A stretch of 64,000 nt of DNA. It comes from Cristatella mucedo (taxonomy: Eukaryota > Bryozoa > Phylactolaemata > Cristatellidae). The stretch is taken from positions 13,321,001 through 13,385,000 of the forward strand of contig WPIO01000003.1 of the NCBI GenBank assembly GCA_009760855.2. Direction: 5' to 3'. Positions 1 through 12,300 of the stretch are shown piece by piece. The notes under the pieces were generated by a model. The model saw only the letters and a list, made by a program, of their open reading frames with translations, was not told where the DNA came from and did no database searches. A program made the translations under genes and the position numbers. Numbering within the stretch: position 1 is the stretch's first letter; the number at the start of each line of letters is the position of its first letter.

Positions 1-455
1 CTCTAGCCTAGCTATCTCAACAATTTCCCAATCAGCATAAGCATTGCACCACCCAGTCTTCTGACTCAAATCATTAACCTATGTGCCTAACTAACATCTA
101 ATCCAACGGAGACCGGTCGTGTGCTCACAAAGCCTTAAACTTCCCGAAAGACCTTAAGATATCTTCTGACTTGAGGGCATTTAAAAAGAACTAAAAAAAA
201 CAGCACATGCTCTTCATAGCATTTGCTGGGTCTATGTGAATTTTTCTTTGTGTGCTTATGCATGCTGATACTGTGCACACTATCACTTACCAAGTGATAG
301 CATGCACAGTGATAGCGTGCACAGTGACAGTGTACACGTACTAATGCTTCCTTTACACCATATAAAAAGAGTCTAGAAAGACTCCAAAGATTTCTCTTAG
401 GGTGCTACATAAATTTCTTTATTATCCTTGTTATTCTTATTATTAATATATACTT
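1..455 (+). mobile_element. 3' end of CR1-like LINE, decayed
   Basis: The segment resembles the 3' third of the LINE family that recurs through the window (best copies at 42840-43610 and, reversed, 53170-55990). It shows the remnant of the ORF2 tail (Lys-rich 'ttaaaaagaactaaaa' stretch), then the spacer with repeated 'tgcacagtgatag'-type words, then the terminal block 'agtctagaaagactcc...ttagggtgctacataaa' followed by a T/A-rich tail. It is heavily mutated and cannot be active. It lies downstream of the last visible exon of the SLC37A4-like gene, probably inside its next intron. Confidence 0.7.
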
Positions 456-1054
456 CTTCACAGATAAGGGGGAAGAGCGATTTGAATCTTGCCAGTACTA
501 CAGTACTGGACGTATTCCGTAGACTACCATCAGAGGAACCACAAATCGGCTTTCCTGCCTAGCTGTGCACAATCAGCAGCTTCGGCACGGTTGGTTAGCT
601 CTCAACGGCCATGCCTCGTGCATAACTACTTTGTCAGCAGACCGAAACAATTCTCCAAGTGCCGATCTATGTACCAATACCCCTCCTACCAAATATTCCG
701 ACTTGGGACATACAGCGGACCTCATTGCAGCCGTTGCTCCGAGTTTTGTTTCGACAGCATGCACTCGAAGCAGCACTGGACACTAACTACCTAACAGATA
801 GTAGGTAGTGCACGAATACCCCTATCCACAACTAAATTTCCTGCGCAGCACAAATTCTGCAGCAAATTTGCTTTATGGCATACGAACATAGTTGTGCAGC
901 CACATATATACCGTGCGGTGCGCTGTCTCATTTGAGTTTACATCGACAAAGACCAGATATGCATGTAACTGCATACTCACGGCGCACTAAAACTCGATGG
1001 CTGCCCTGGCCTCTGCTCCACCTGGCAAACATAAACGCAGTAGCTGCAAGCTAC

Positions 1055-1084
1055 GACTGCCACAGCTGACAAGCTGTGGCAGTC
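1055..1084 (-). other. Perfect intronic hairpin beside a splice donor
   Basis: The arms 1072-1084 and 1055-1067 are exact reverse complements (13 bp) around a 4-nt loop. In the SLC37A4-like transcript the stem begins 9 nt after the 5' splice site that ends the exon 1094-1216. A regulatory effect on splicing is inference only. Confidence 0.6.
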
Positions 1085-1093
1085 TTCACTCAC

Positions 1094-4000
1094 GTATGAC
1101 GTCTGCCCTGTGACGGTGAACAAGAAGAGATTAAGACACACGGCTATGCCAGCAACTTCGGCTTGCAGGACAACCATCCGCGCCGACTTCTTTGGGCCTG
1201 CCTCCCACGACGACGCCTAAAGACGTGAAAAGAAAAAACTGAGCAAAAACACAAAAAGCAAAGCAAAAAAAAAGCAAAGAACAAGCAGACTGCGTGCCTA
1301 GCAACCTTGCTCTAGGCCGGAGATAGCCGCCGAGCCAGAAAAGCCTGCAAAACAAGCGAACCGAGGCCCGTGCACAATGCCGAGCGAGCCGACCAGGCGT
1401 TACGCAAGGCCGTCGACACGGTCGGTTCACAGTGCATATTCGTGCGCCACCGGGGAGGTCGCACTGCCGCACGGGCTAAAGCCGGCACTTAAGCGAACAC
1501 TCACCGAGCGAACAAAGAGGTCCGAAACGAGACCTGTTGCCACGGTGCCAGCAATGCCACCCGTTTCGACGGCACTAAGGAAAGCGCTGGCGGTGAAGGT
1601 CGGCTGCCCGAGGTCGTGCACCAGGTACAGCTGCACCCAGTCCTGCACACTTGTTCGAATGCAGAACACGACCAAATAGGAAATGGCGAGCAGCCACGTG
1701 AAAGGAGAGTAGAACAGATCTGTCCACTGGCCGCTGCGAGCTGTGGTGCCGCTGCCGCCTCCAGCCTGCTGAGCGGTGCCTGCACGACGGCAGAAGCGAA
1801 ATCACTCGCAAGGAAAGCACCGACCTCTGGAAGCCGACCGTCAGATAGTGGTCACTTCCCTGCGCTGCCCTGCAGGCGAAGCTTGTAGGGCAGGGATCAA
1901 GGCTCTCAAATCATCGACTGCGACATCAGAAAAAAGGGAGAAAAAGCACGACGGAACTTGCATCTGCATGAGGACAACCAGCAGCTGCACGGTTGGCCGG
2001 CCAGCAATGTCTGCAACGACCTGCGATGGCATCGCCGTCGCACTAGGCATCACCTAGCCGGCTCCGGGACTGAACTGCTCACAGCCAAGTAGGTGAGCAC
2101 TGCCGGCTTAAGCGCTTGCGTTCTGGCGTGCACGTACGCAGAGCTGGCAGCTGGTCCATGTGACCGCACTCGGACGGCTTGCTGTACACGGCTATATAGA
2201 AGAGGATGGCGAAGCCCATGGACAGGATGGCAGGCATCTGGATGGCCACGTGCCAGCCGTGGTTGATTGCAAGGAATGTGGCAAGTGGATGACCCACTGC
2301 AGCGGCAATGTTCATAGAGGTGGACAGCAAGCCCCACCAGAGGCCAAACTGTCCAGGATGAAACCACTGCAAGACAACGCGATAAGCCGATGAGCTCACG
2401 CCATGGGACGTTGTTAGTACAGACGAGAAGGAGAGAACATCTGTGCTTCAACAATCATGGTATCTGCGAGCAACCTAAATAATGAAGCCAACATAGCAGC
2501 ACAATCTTTCACACTCGATGTTGCAGTATATAGTGCAGGTATGGCCCAAGCTGACATGAATCCACTGTTCTTTTTCGGCAGACATTTCAGCGCAGCCACT
2601 GACCTGCCGAAGGATCTTTGCAGCTGGCGGCCAACCGAAGCCTTGAGCTAGACCGTTCAAGAAGGACGTGACTACGAAAGTCAAAAGTGACTCTGAGTCT
2701 ACAATGAGAGACCTGTTGAAGAAGGCACATTCCACAACATGACTCAACTTCGGCTCTCAAACTATTTCTGTGCAACTAACGAGAGATGTGATCAGCGGAA
2801 AAAAATGGTGCCACGGTAATAACTCGATTGATGCTCTGCCCTACATACCTACGAATGCAAGACAGAACATGCCTGACATAAAAAGGCCGACAGAGAACAT
2901 CAGGCTCACGTGGAACTGGTCTGACATGAAGCCAGCGATCAGCTTGCTTCCTGCATAGGCCAAATGTTGTGCACTAAATATGAAGCCTGTAAAAATAAAA
3001 GACGAGTGTTTAGCAAAGCTATAAGACTGAAATCCTAGGAATTCCTGCAACAAACATACAAGGAGAAGTAGATTGAGGCTACCAAACAAAAATATGTGCT
3101 GCAAATAGCTAAGGAATACTACAAAAGACGATTGCCACAAAAGATTTGTGGCTCTTCTAATTGCTAGTGTCACAGAGCAACCATAATCAAGTGCACATAA
3201 TTTAGGTGTCCTCTTTAACAACAGCTTACGTTCAGTTTTATTTGGAGGACCGACTCCAAAGCTAGCATGTTTGATTACTGTCCAATACTAGAGACTACCA
3301 ACTGTGGTAGCTAGCTATAGAGACCTTAGTAGCTGCCTGGTTACAATGAACTACTGCAATCCGGTAGAGCAACCAAGACTAGAATATAGAAAATAAAGCA
3401 TCTAGACTCGGTGATAATTATGGCTAAAGTTCGGTTTTTGAGTCCAAAAAAATCAGTCACACGTCCCCTTCACTAAACGAGCAACGATAGTTGCCGGTCG
3501 ATCAACGATTGTAGAGCGAAACTCTTACTCTGAAATGCCGAGCACACTACTACCACAGGCAGCTCAGCCACAGGATCGGCTGCGGTTCACACGGATCAGC
3601 GGTCGCAAATACGGTGAGGCACATGAACTGTCCTCGCTCACTGGAAGCTAGCATGTGTGCCAAGGGCTATACGAAAACATATCCACTACGATCGCTATTC
3701 TTTTTTTAACAAATAACTGCAGAGGCCTTGCAGGGAGGCCGCCAGACGACTCACAGCTCGACTCTCGAGCATGACTGAACGCAGACTGGCTAGCTAGCAC
3801 AAGCTTGGCAGCCAAGCACGACCAGGGGGAGGGGAGAGGAAGGGCCGACCGTGCAACAGTGCTAACTGCCTGCAGTTCAAGCCGAAGGGCAGCCGATCTG
3901 CTCACCCGAGGGCGTTGACTGTGATCTGATGACACTTTAACAAAAAGCAAGGGTCTAGGTCAACCAACATTATATGCAAACGAGTACACCCGGCAGTGAA

Positions 4001-6127
4001 GCATGGGATATCAAGAACTCAAAATGGACTCGGAAATACCTAGTTCCACTAAATGGACTCGGAAATACCTAGTTCCACTAAAGATGTGCCTTGCTCTTCA
4101 ACGGAGCACTCTGCTGCATGTGCACCAGATAGGAAAGCTCAAATTGCTAGTGTTAAATCAAGGGCTAAACGCCAAACTCTTGAGAAGATGCCAACTATGT
4201 ATGTCAGTCGTCTTAGACACGAGGCTGGTCAGGCAGGAGGCCTTTTGTCACGGTACCATCAAGAGATCAATGACGACACAGACAGCAGGTGCGATACTGA
4301 ATACAAGTATGTTCTTCCGGTATTCACAACGTGAGCTACCAGGAGCAATGCAATGAGGACAGCAAGATATGCATGAAAAGACTGCCACAAAAAACAGCAG
4401 AGCAAAGGAGATTGTAACGAGCACAGGGCTCAAAGTAGAGTGGCTGCAACAATCAGAATAAATAACCTACTCCCACGGCTTAAACAGCTCATATCTAGAT
4501 TTTAGCTTAGGGGCAAGGCACTCACTTAATGACCAAGGTCTAGGTTTGAGTCCACCAACAGGCAATTCTTTATTGCCCACTGTAAGTGCGAGTCATAGCA
4601 TCCAATACTTTACTGCAACTATATCAATGAAGCTATTAAATCACCTAAGCTTAAACTTTTTTTTACTCTATTGCCATTACATCGTCCTCTTTCTCACCCA
4701 GTACTCATCTGCCTCACTCCATCTCTAACCCCTCTGTCTCTCTCCCACTTTCTCTCTGTCATCTCGGTCTGTCCCTTGTCTGTGTCAATTTGGGCCTAAA
4801 CCACGATCGTTTCACTGGTTTCTTCTTTGAGGTGGGTACCTATATTTCTCGCACCAGTGCAGTCAACCTTAGTACCTGCCTTGAGATCGGACATCAAGCA
4901 GCTTACTTTGCCATGATATGGAATAAATCCTTTGTGCAGACAGGAGACGAATGCAAAAAACCACACACAAGTGCTCTCACTAAGGTCTGAGAGAACTACG
5001 AGTCGATTGGAGAAGTCAGGCTATGTTATCAGTGCCAGAACGTGTCCCTGGGATTAATGGCTGAGTTCACCACCAACTGGACATCTGCCCAAGTGTATAA
5101 ACCAGAGCAAAACAAGGATCCGCCAAGCTGATCTTCCATTCATCAATTAACAAAAACATAAAGGCACCTACTAAGGCACATGGGCACCGGATGGGAGCAG
5201 GCACAAGAACCTGTGGCAGCAGCCAGTGGTGAGTGTATATAGGTACTGCATATCAGCTGTAATAGTAATAATAAAACATGTATACGACACCTGAATAGAA
5301 CTAAATCTCTCTAAGCACTAGACATGCTAGACAGAAAGCATGTCAATTCGTTAGATATAACGTGCACAATTTCAGCAGGCACGATCACACAAAGGACAAC
5401 TTATCTGTATGGAGCAAAGGCTGTGAAGAACAGGTAGGTGGCTAGTTTCTTTCTAAATGACGTAAAGTCTGGAGATGTTTCAATGTCAGTCCGTGCTTAG
5501 TTTCAGGCTTTGGGAGCATAGGAATTCAAGTCAGACTATCCAAGGGATTCGAGGTTTATTACAAGCACAAGCAAACGGCCAGAGTCAGAGAAGCAATGGT
5601 GCAAAAGGAAGCCTGATCAGGACACATTTCACAAATATAGACCCAACCAGAGCAAGACAATAAAGAGACCTATAACAGCACCCGCATGCACGCATCTCCA
5701 TCGGGAACTGCCCGAAATCACGAGGATTAAGTCGATGCTGGGCTGGAGTTTTCTACAGCGCATCAAATGCCTAAGTGTGGCTTTCAGAACTCACGCGGTA
5801 GGCACCCAACATCCGTCGAATCACGCTGCAAAACAACCACAGAAGCATAGCTTGAGTCAGGATGCCAGTCGAGGAAGTGTGATTGACACATGCGACCCAG
5901 CGCTAGTCAGCGCTCGCCGGCCACTCACCCAGCTCGTAGCTAGTCATCGACTCGTGCTCGACGACCGCAGGCAGCACGAACGAGAAAGATCGCCTGTTGT
6001 ACACGTACATTGCATAGCCCACGTAGAGGCATGCAAAGACCAGAGCTTGGCGCACAGCAAAGCTCATCGGGCCACTACCCATGGCCACTTTCAAAGCCAT
6101 CGGGTCGCGAGGACCTCCGGAAGACAT
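1094..6127 (-). CDS. SLC37A4: Glucose-6-phosphate/phosphate exchanger, SLC37A4-like (3' end missing)
   Basis: This is a major facilitator of the organophosphate:phosphate antiporter family. In animals it exchanges cytosolic glucose-6-phosphate for phosphate across the ER membrane. Exons on the minus strand: 5929-6127, 2849-2986, 2604-2698, 2138-2366, 1505-1779 and 1094-1216, with phases 1,1,0,1,0,0 that all join in frame to give 353 codons. Matches to human SLC37A4 include YNRRSFSFVLP (human YFNRKTFSFVMP), FLNGLAQGFGWPPAAKILR, WWGLLSTSMNIAAAVG, SAVETGGIAGTVATGLVSD and the membrane segment around 1110-1180. Arg45 aligns with human Arg28, which is mutated in glycogen storage disease Ib. The start is ATG 6127; ATGs at residues 10, 16 and 21 could also serve. 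About 90-100 C-terminal residues (the last helices and any ER-retrieval tail) are not found here and should lie left of position 1. The exon 4 donor (GTACGT at 2137) is the least certain border. Confidence 0.9.
4022..4081. repeat. 30-bp tandem duplication, two copies
   Basis: Two adjacent identical units beginning 'aaatggactcggaaatacc' and ending 'tagttccacta' lie in the transporter intron. Identity between units points to a recent slippage or duplication event. Confidence 0.85.
5265..5530 (-). mobile_element. Decayed LINE 3' fragment
   Basis: Read on the minus strand, this resembles the ORF2 tail (frame equivalent to 'YAPKAWNS') and the terminal block of the CR1-like family. The plus strand shows 'ttcaggctttgggagcata' and 'agaactaaatctctctaagc'. 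It is truncated and strongly diverged. Confidence 0.55.
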
Positions 6128-6386
6128 TGCACTGCCCCGCTGAGCCTGGTACGCTACAAGCCAAAAGTGGCACAACATACATATCTCACCGGGTCGGTCA
6201 CAAGGGAGGCCACGACAGCGGTAAGCAGGGGCAGCGGATTGCGGCACACTCGGCAAGTCTCAACAAGGCACAACGCACCACATGCACACGGCCTACTAGC
6301 CTGCATGCACATTTTGCTCATCTCATTTCATCACAAATCTCTGCATTGCAAACAGCAGTGCAATGGAAGTATGCCAGGTCACTCAT

Positions 6387-9300
6387 CTAGTTGCTGCTGC
6401 TGCCACTGTTGTCAGTGCTGCTGCTATTGTCGCTGCTGCTGATGCCGCTGCTGCCACTGCTGCTGCTGCTGCTGATGCCACTGCTGCCACTGCTGCTGCT
6501 GCCATAAAAACAGAGGGTCCGGCCACTGCTGCTGCTGCCAGCCATTATCGTGTGGCCAGGCAGGATGTTCTTGCAGTAACGATGTGCATGCTGTGACTGC
6601 ATAATCATCAACCGACCATCTGTCGGCACTCCTGCACTGCAAAGGACACTTCTGCACCGAAAAGAGGCTACACTGTGTGGAGCGGCAAGGCTTTGATGAG
6701 GCTACAGCAGCCAACTGCTCAGACGACGACAGTTGCATATACGAGTACTTCACAGGCATGCACATGCGCCTTTGGTCGCATTTTCACTTCATTTCCGCAG
6801 GCAGCAGCAGCAGTGGTCTCGAGCGTGTGTATGTGTGCCCAGGTGGGACACTCACTGTCGGCTTGACCTCCCTGTACCACGTCACCATCCATCGAGTCTT
6901 GGTAGTAGTACTGCTGCTGCTGCTGGTAATACGGCAGCTCCCCTGGTATGGAGCTCACCTCACTCACAGTTTGCGCCGCCGATGCTTTGGACAAGGTTTG
7001 ACGCTGGAGTTCCGATCGCTGGATCTGCGTGGCAGCAACAGGATCCAAGAGGCTGTCGCCCATGTATGCCAGCGACTGGTCTATCAACGAGGCAATGTAT
7101 GCCCCAGCAGCTGCCGTTAGCTCGCTTCCAGGGTCAGCAGCTTCCACGCCCTTTCGACGCCCAAATGGGTCACTGTAGGCAATCGCTGCCTCTCTCGACA
7201 TCTGCCCGGTAGCCGACATGTCGGACATCACCGACCGAGCAGCAGCAGACCGGAGATATGGCACAGACGAGGCCGAGGCCATACCGTACCAAGCGGATGC
7301 CTGGCTGTAAGCATCAGCTGGCAAGCTGCTCCGGTCGGCAGTGGCACCTGCGAGAATGAACGCCAGCTGATCGAGATAGCCAGCGCCACGACCAAGCAGA
7401 AGCTAACCGCAAGCAACCTCAGCTGCTGCTGCCGGTGCAGCACTCGGATGCCTTCGGAGGCAGACACTAGACCTGCAGTTGCACAAGGTCTCACCGATAC
7501 TTTGCATACCCAAGGTCTCGGTGGCGCTGCCCGTCTGCGAGGCACTCGGTGATGGGATGTCGCCGCTGTCAGGGATGACGTACATTCTCGGCCTCACGGC
7601 AGAGATGGCAGACATGCCGCTTGCTGCTCGAAAACGTCGGCTTTGCGATCTCTTGGCCTTCAGCCTGCTGCTCGTTGACCGACTTGAGAGAGCACTGCGG
7701 CCACCAGCGCTAATACCAAGCACCGGGCGACCACTTCCGCTGCTGCTGAAGGCTACCTCACCAGTGCCAGCGGCTGAGGCCGCTTTGGTCAGAGGTTTCT
7801 TGCTGCCACCGCTGCTGCTGCCACTGACAGCTCCTCTAAACGACGAAGCACCCAATTTCAGCACTGACTTGACTGCGGACGATCGCGACAGTGCAGTGGG
7901 CTCTCGAACCGCCAGGGTGGCGCCTCCATCAGCGGTGGTATCGTGGGCATACGTGTCCGACTTTACCCGACCGGCCACAGCCAACGACGACTGCTTCGAC
8001 GGCTTTAGTGGCCCACTGCTGCTGCTGCTAGCATGGCCACTGTCCAGCGGCTGTGGCTGCTGCTGCTGCCGCCGTTGGACATCGGACACTTCAAACTTCA
8101 CCAGCCGCACTGGATTCTTGTTGTGCTCGATGGTGCTGACGATGGGGTTCAGCAAGGAAGGCTGTGCAGCAGCCGAGCCGTGCCGAACCCGCTCATCAGC
8201 CGACGGTCGTGACATGTCTGGAAGCAGCTGCTGCTGATGATGATGACGATTATGCGGCAATGTGATGCCCATGTCAGCAGCATCGTCGTCATCATTGTCG
8301 GCACCGGCCATCTCGGCCTTGCTGCCGTGGCCCTCCGGCTCCCAGGCAGAGCTGGTAAAAGCCGACAAAGCAGTGCTGGGCTGCTCACTCTCCGGCTGCT
8401 GCAGAGCATAGGAGCGCGAATCCAGAGGTCCAGAGGCGAAAGCCGGATAGCCATACACCGCTTCGGTGTACATGTCCTCGAGCCCTCTGTCGTCAGGGTC
8501 GTAGTCGTGGTATGCGTACAAGCTGGACGTCACCGACGCCTGGCGATCGACTCCATACAGCTGCTGCTCCGGCTGCTGCTCCAGCTGCTGCTGCTGCTCC
8601 AGCTGCTGCTGCTGCTCCAGCTGCTGCTGCTGCTGCTCCAGCTGCTGCTGCTGCTGCTCCAGCTGCTGAAGCCCCATGCCACTCGTCGGTGCGGTCCGAC
8701 TGGTAGCAGCCGAAGCCGCTGCAGCCTGGCCAGCCTGAGCACCGAGCCAGCTCCCACTGAGGGCTGCACCAGCGAGCCGAGAGTCCTGTGACGAGCTGTG
8801 GCCAGCATGTGCAGACAGGCTGCTGTACATAACCGGCATGCCGTCGATCGAGCTTACGTCCACCCCGGTGGCCAGCTCTCCGGCGGCGCTGTTGGCGGAG
8901 CTGTTGCTGCCGCTGCCCTCGTCGGCATTCCCGGATCTGTACGTCGGTCGCATAGCTGTCTGACCACTAGTGGTCGCTGCAGCAGACAGCCTCCCGTACA
9001 AGGGCAGCTTGGACTGACCGCTAGTGAGCGAACGCTGTAGGCCGACGGCAACCGATCGCCCGGCTGCATCGCGGCCCATTGACGTCGACAGAACACCCTT
9101 GCTTGCTGGTGGCAGCGTCCCCGATGGGCCGCTGTCCCACCTCGTCAGCCGGCTTGACTCGCCAGCATCGGAGGGGCGCTCGGCGGCAGAGGATGCAGCA
9201 GCCACGGCCGACGAGGCACTGGCAATGGACGAGCCTCCCCGCTGCGCGTTGTCTCTGCTGTGCATCTCGGCCTGGCGGCCGTCATCGGCATAGACAGTAG

Positions 9301-12300
9301 ACTCAGATGTCGGCGTCGAATACTGAACTCGGCTCGGTTCTGATGCCATGCGATTGGCCAGAGAGACGTACTGCGATGACGCTGGCTTGCGGGTCGATTC
9401 CTGCGCCGCAGCGCCGCCGCTGCTGCCACCACTACTGCGGCCAGCTGCCGTGCCGGCCACAGCTGAGCTGGCCGTCGAGTAGTGGCCGAGGACCGACGCA
9501 CCTATACGGGACGAATGCGGCACGGCCGACCTGGCACCACCGTGTCCGAGGCCTGCAGTGACAGCCACGGCAAGCGAATCAGGGCTCATACTGCTCGAAG
9601 ACTCGGCGGAGCGAGGCGGCGAGACCGCCACTGCCTCCACCAAGCTTTCCGAGGCCGTCCCATCACCGGCAACAGCAAGTCGGCTAGGCAGAGCCCCACC
9701 TGACGACGCCGCTCGCTCGGCTGCAGCGGGCGCGCCAACTACGGTTGCCTTGCTGCCGGCCAGTGCTGCAGTCAGGTTGCTTTGCAGGCTCTGCGAGCCC
9801 GAGGAAGATGTGCCGCCGCCGCTGCCAACCTTGGAGCTCATCGAAGCGCTGGCAGCCGCAGCAGCAGCAGCAGGGGCACTGTAGAGACTGAAGGCACGAG
9901 ACTCGGCACGAGACGGCACAGCTGACACTGCGCTGTACCTGGAGGCAGCGGCTGCAGCTGAGGCAACTACCGATGACTCGGTCGAAGACAGCACCGACCT
10001 GGCTCTCCCCTCGATCAACTGATTCGGCAAGAGAGAGGCTTCATCTTCCGGATCTCTGCGCTTGTAGCCCGAAGAGGCAGCAGCAGCAGCAGCGGTGGCA
10101 GCAGTGGTAGTGGTGGTAGCGGTGGTGGCAGCCGATGCCGGCACAGCAGGCTGCACCACATCCACGGCATAGGACGGGCTGCTGCTGTCGTGTGGCAGCA
10201 GTAGCTCGTAAGTGGGCTCCGCTGCTGTCACATTGCCGAGCTCGTACGTCATGGAAGCAGCCACGTCGGTCAATGGTCTCGGCAGTCGAGAGGCGCCGGC
10301 CCCAAACCAAGAGCTTGCGCCTATGTCCGACGTCGCACTCGCATGACCTTCCAGGTCAAACAGCTGGCTAGCGTACCCCGAGGGTGGTGCTGCTGGCAGT
10401 GCTGATGCTGCTGCCTCGGGCAGCTTCGAAAGTCTGCTGCCGACCACTGATGGGGCTACGTTGACAGTCACCGGCCGAGAGGCAGCCGACTCTGACGATG
10501 GCGGAGGCACCAAGGCTGCCGGGCCACTCTGCTCGGCCATAGGCGCAACACCACTGCTGCTGCCGCCGAGGCCGGCAGGTGCGGTGGCCGCACCGATGGC
10601 CGATTCGTATGGCAGCACTGATTCGTAGTCGGACGGCTGCTGTTCACCCAAGTCACTCTGCATGGCCAACGATGCCGAAGTGGTGTTAGTGTGTGGCGGC
10701 CGGCTAGCCACCGCCTTTCTGGCCTCACCAGCAAGGATACTTTTCGAAGAACATGGATACGACGCTGTATAGCCGAGCCCGGTCAACAGCTGGAAGCTTC
10801 CACCACCACCACTAATATCGCTGGCAATGCCAGGACGATACGCGGCAGCGGCGGCTGCTGATGCAGCCAGTGACACAGCTGTGGCGGCTTCTGCCGGCCT
10901 CTGCACTTCACCGTATGTCAGATATGGCTGCGCTTCTTCGTTCGGGGGCAGCGGCGCCGCCGATCTTGGCTTGTCCCTCGACAAAGTGTCCTCAGAGAAA
11001 TAAATTTGCTGCTCCCCCAGCCCAATGCTAGAGTGCCCAGACAACAATGAAGAGCTGCCACCACCGGCAACGTCGTCTGTGGCAACAGCTGAGGCAGTGA
11101 CGTGAGTGTAGAGCGCATCTTCCGGGGTCGCCCCAACAGGCAACGGGTGCTCGCTCACGCCAAGTTGCGAGCCGGTCGCCATCGGCAGCACCGCGCTGGC
11201 TCCACTGCCAACGACAGCAGCTGCAGATGTCGTCGTGGACTCATTAGGCAAAGCAGGCCTGTACACGCTATCAGCATTCAGGGATACCGATGCCTTGGGT
11301 GATATGCGCCTGTACATGCTGCCGGCCAGCATCTGATCGCCGTGCTGCAATGACGACGGAACGTCATCCGCTACAGCAGCTTCCAGTCTAGACTCGGCTT
11401 GGGCTGCAGCTGCCGGCATTCTCACATAAGCGTTGTCATGTATTGCAGCTCCAAAAGCCTCGGAAGGTGGACGTGTAGCTGCCTGCAGGCCAGCCACAGT
11501 CTCGCCGGCCACCATGCTTTCCAGGGACGGCAGCTTTGCCGAAGACGGGGCCGACTGCTGAGCCAGCAATGATTGTCCACTCGTCAGCTGTACAGTTGCA
11601 AGCTCGCTGCCACCTTCGGTGGCGCCCTCCTGGACTACAGTAGCTGCCGAATACCGGCCCCCATTGTGGGACCGAGAGACCGACTGCACTGGCATCTGTC
11701 GCGAGGCGCTCTCTTTGACTAAAGTGGCCGCTGAATAGCGACCCACCCCATGAGACAGATAGGTCAACTGCATTGATGTCTGCCTCGTGCCGCCATAAAG
11801 AGAGGCGGCACGGTAGTCCTGGCCCACGTTGTCGGCACGTGAGGCAGCAACGCTTCCGGCCATCTCGGCTTCCGGCATGTCACTAGGCTGCCCGGCCACA
11901 CCTCCCGAGTGTGTGCTCCACTTAGCGGCCTCAGCACCAATGCTGCCGTATCGGCTGCCCACGGCTGGGGCACTGGCGCCCGCCAAAGTCTCTAACGGTG
12001 CACTCACTGCCACTGCCGCAGCCGCAGAAGCCCGGCTGCCGGCGACAGAAGCCGACTTGGCATGGCTCGAGCTTCTAACTGTAGCCGCAGCAGCACTTCC
12101 GCCTTCGCTGCTGCTGCTGCCGCCACGGCCTCTGCCACTGCTTCGCTTGCTCGGCCCTGGCAGGCTCTGGTGGATGCCGCCGCCGGGAAGCCCTACGGAG
12201 CTGCTCGCTTCGGCTCCACCGACAGCGAACGACGCCAGGGCACTGGGCACAGGCATCGATGAGGCGTTCACGTTGCGCCAGGACGAAGCTGGGTCGCTGG

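Larger units (their letters stand above)
2987..5928 (-). other. Large first intron of the SLC37A4-like gene
   Basis: This stretch between the first and second coding exons holds no supported exon. It contains a 30-bp perfect tandem duplication (about 4022-4081), a decayed tRNA-SINE head near 4505-4600 on the plus strand, and a reversed LINE 3' fragment near 5265-5530. The latter shows the words 'agaactaaatctctctaagc' and 'caggctttgggagcata'. The rest has no recognisable content. Confidence 0.6.

Noticed and set aside
573-794. Open frames on both strands near 500-800 as a possible last exon of the SLC37A4-like gene
   Set aside because: No frame resembles the C-terminal helices of the family (a SYGPIALFG-type motif is absent), and no phase-0 acceptor leads into a matching segment.
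8556-8791. Plus-strand Ala- or Leu-repeat frames opposite the giant gene
   Set aside because: They are antisense shadows of the in-frame CAG repeat; the minus-strand frame is far longer and continuous.
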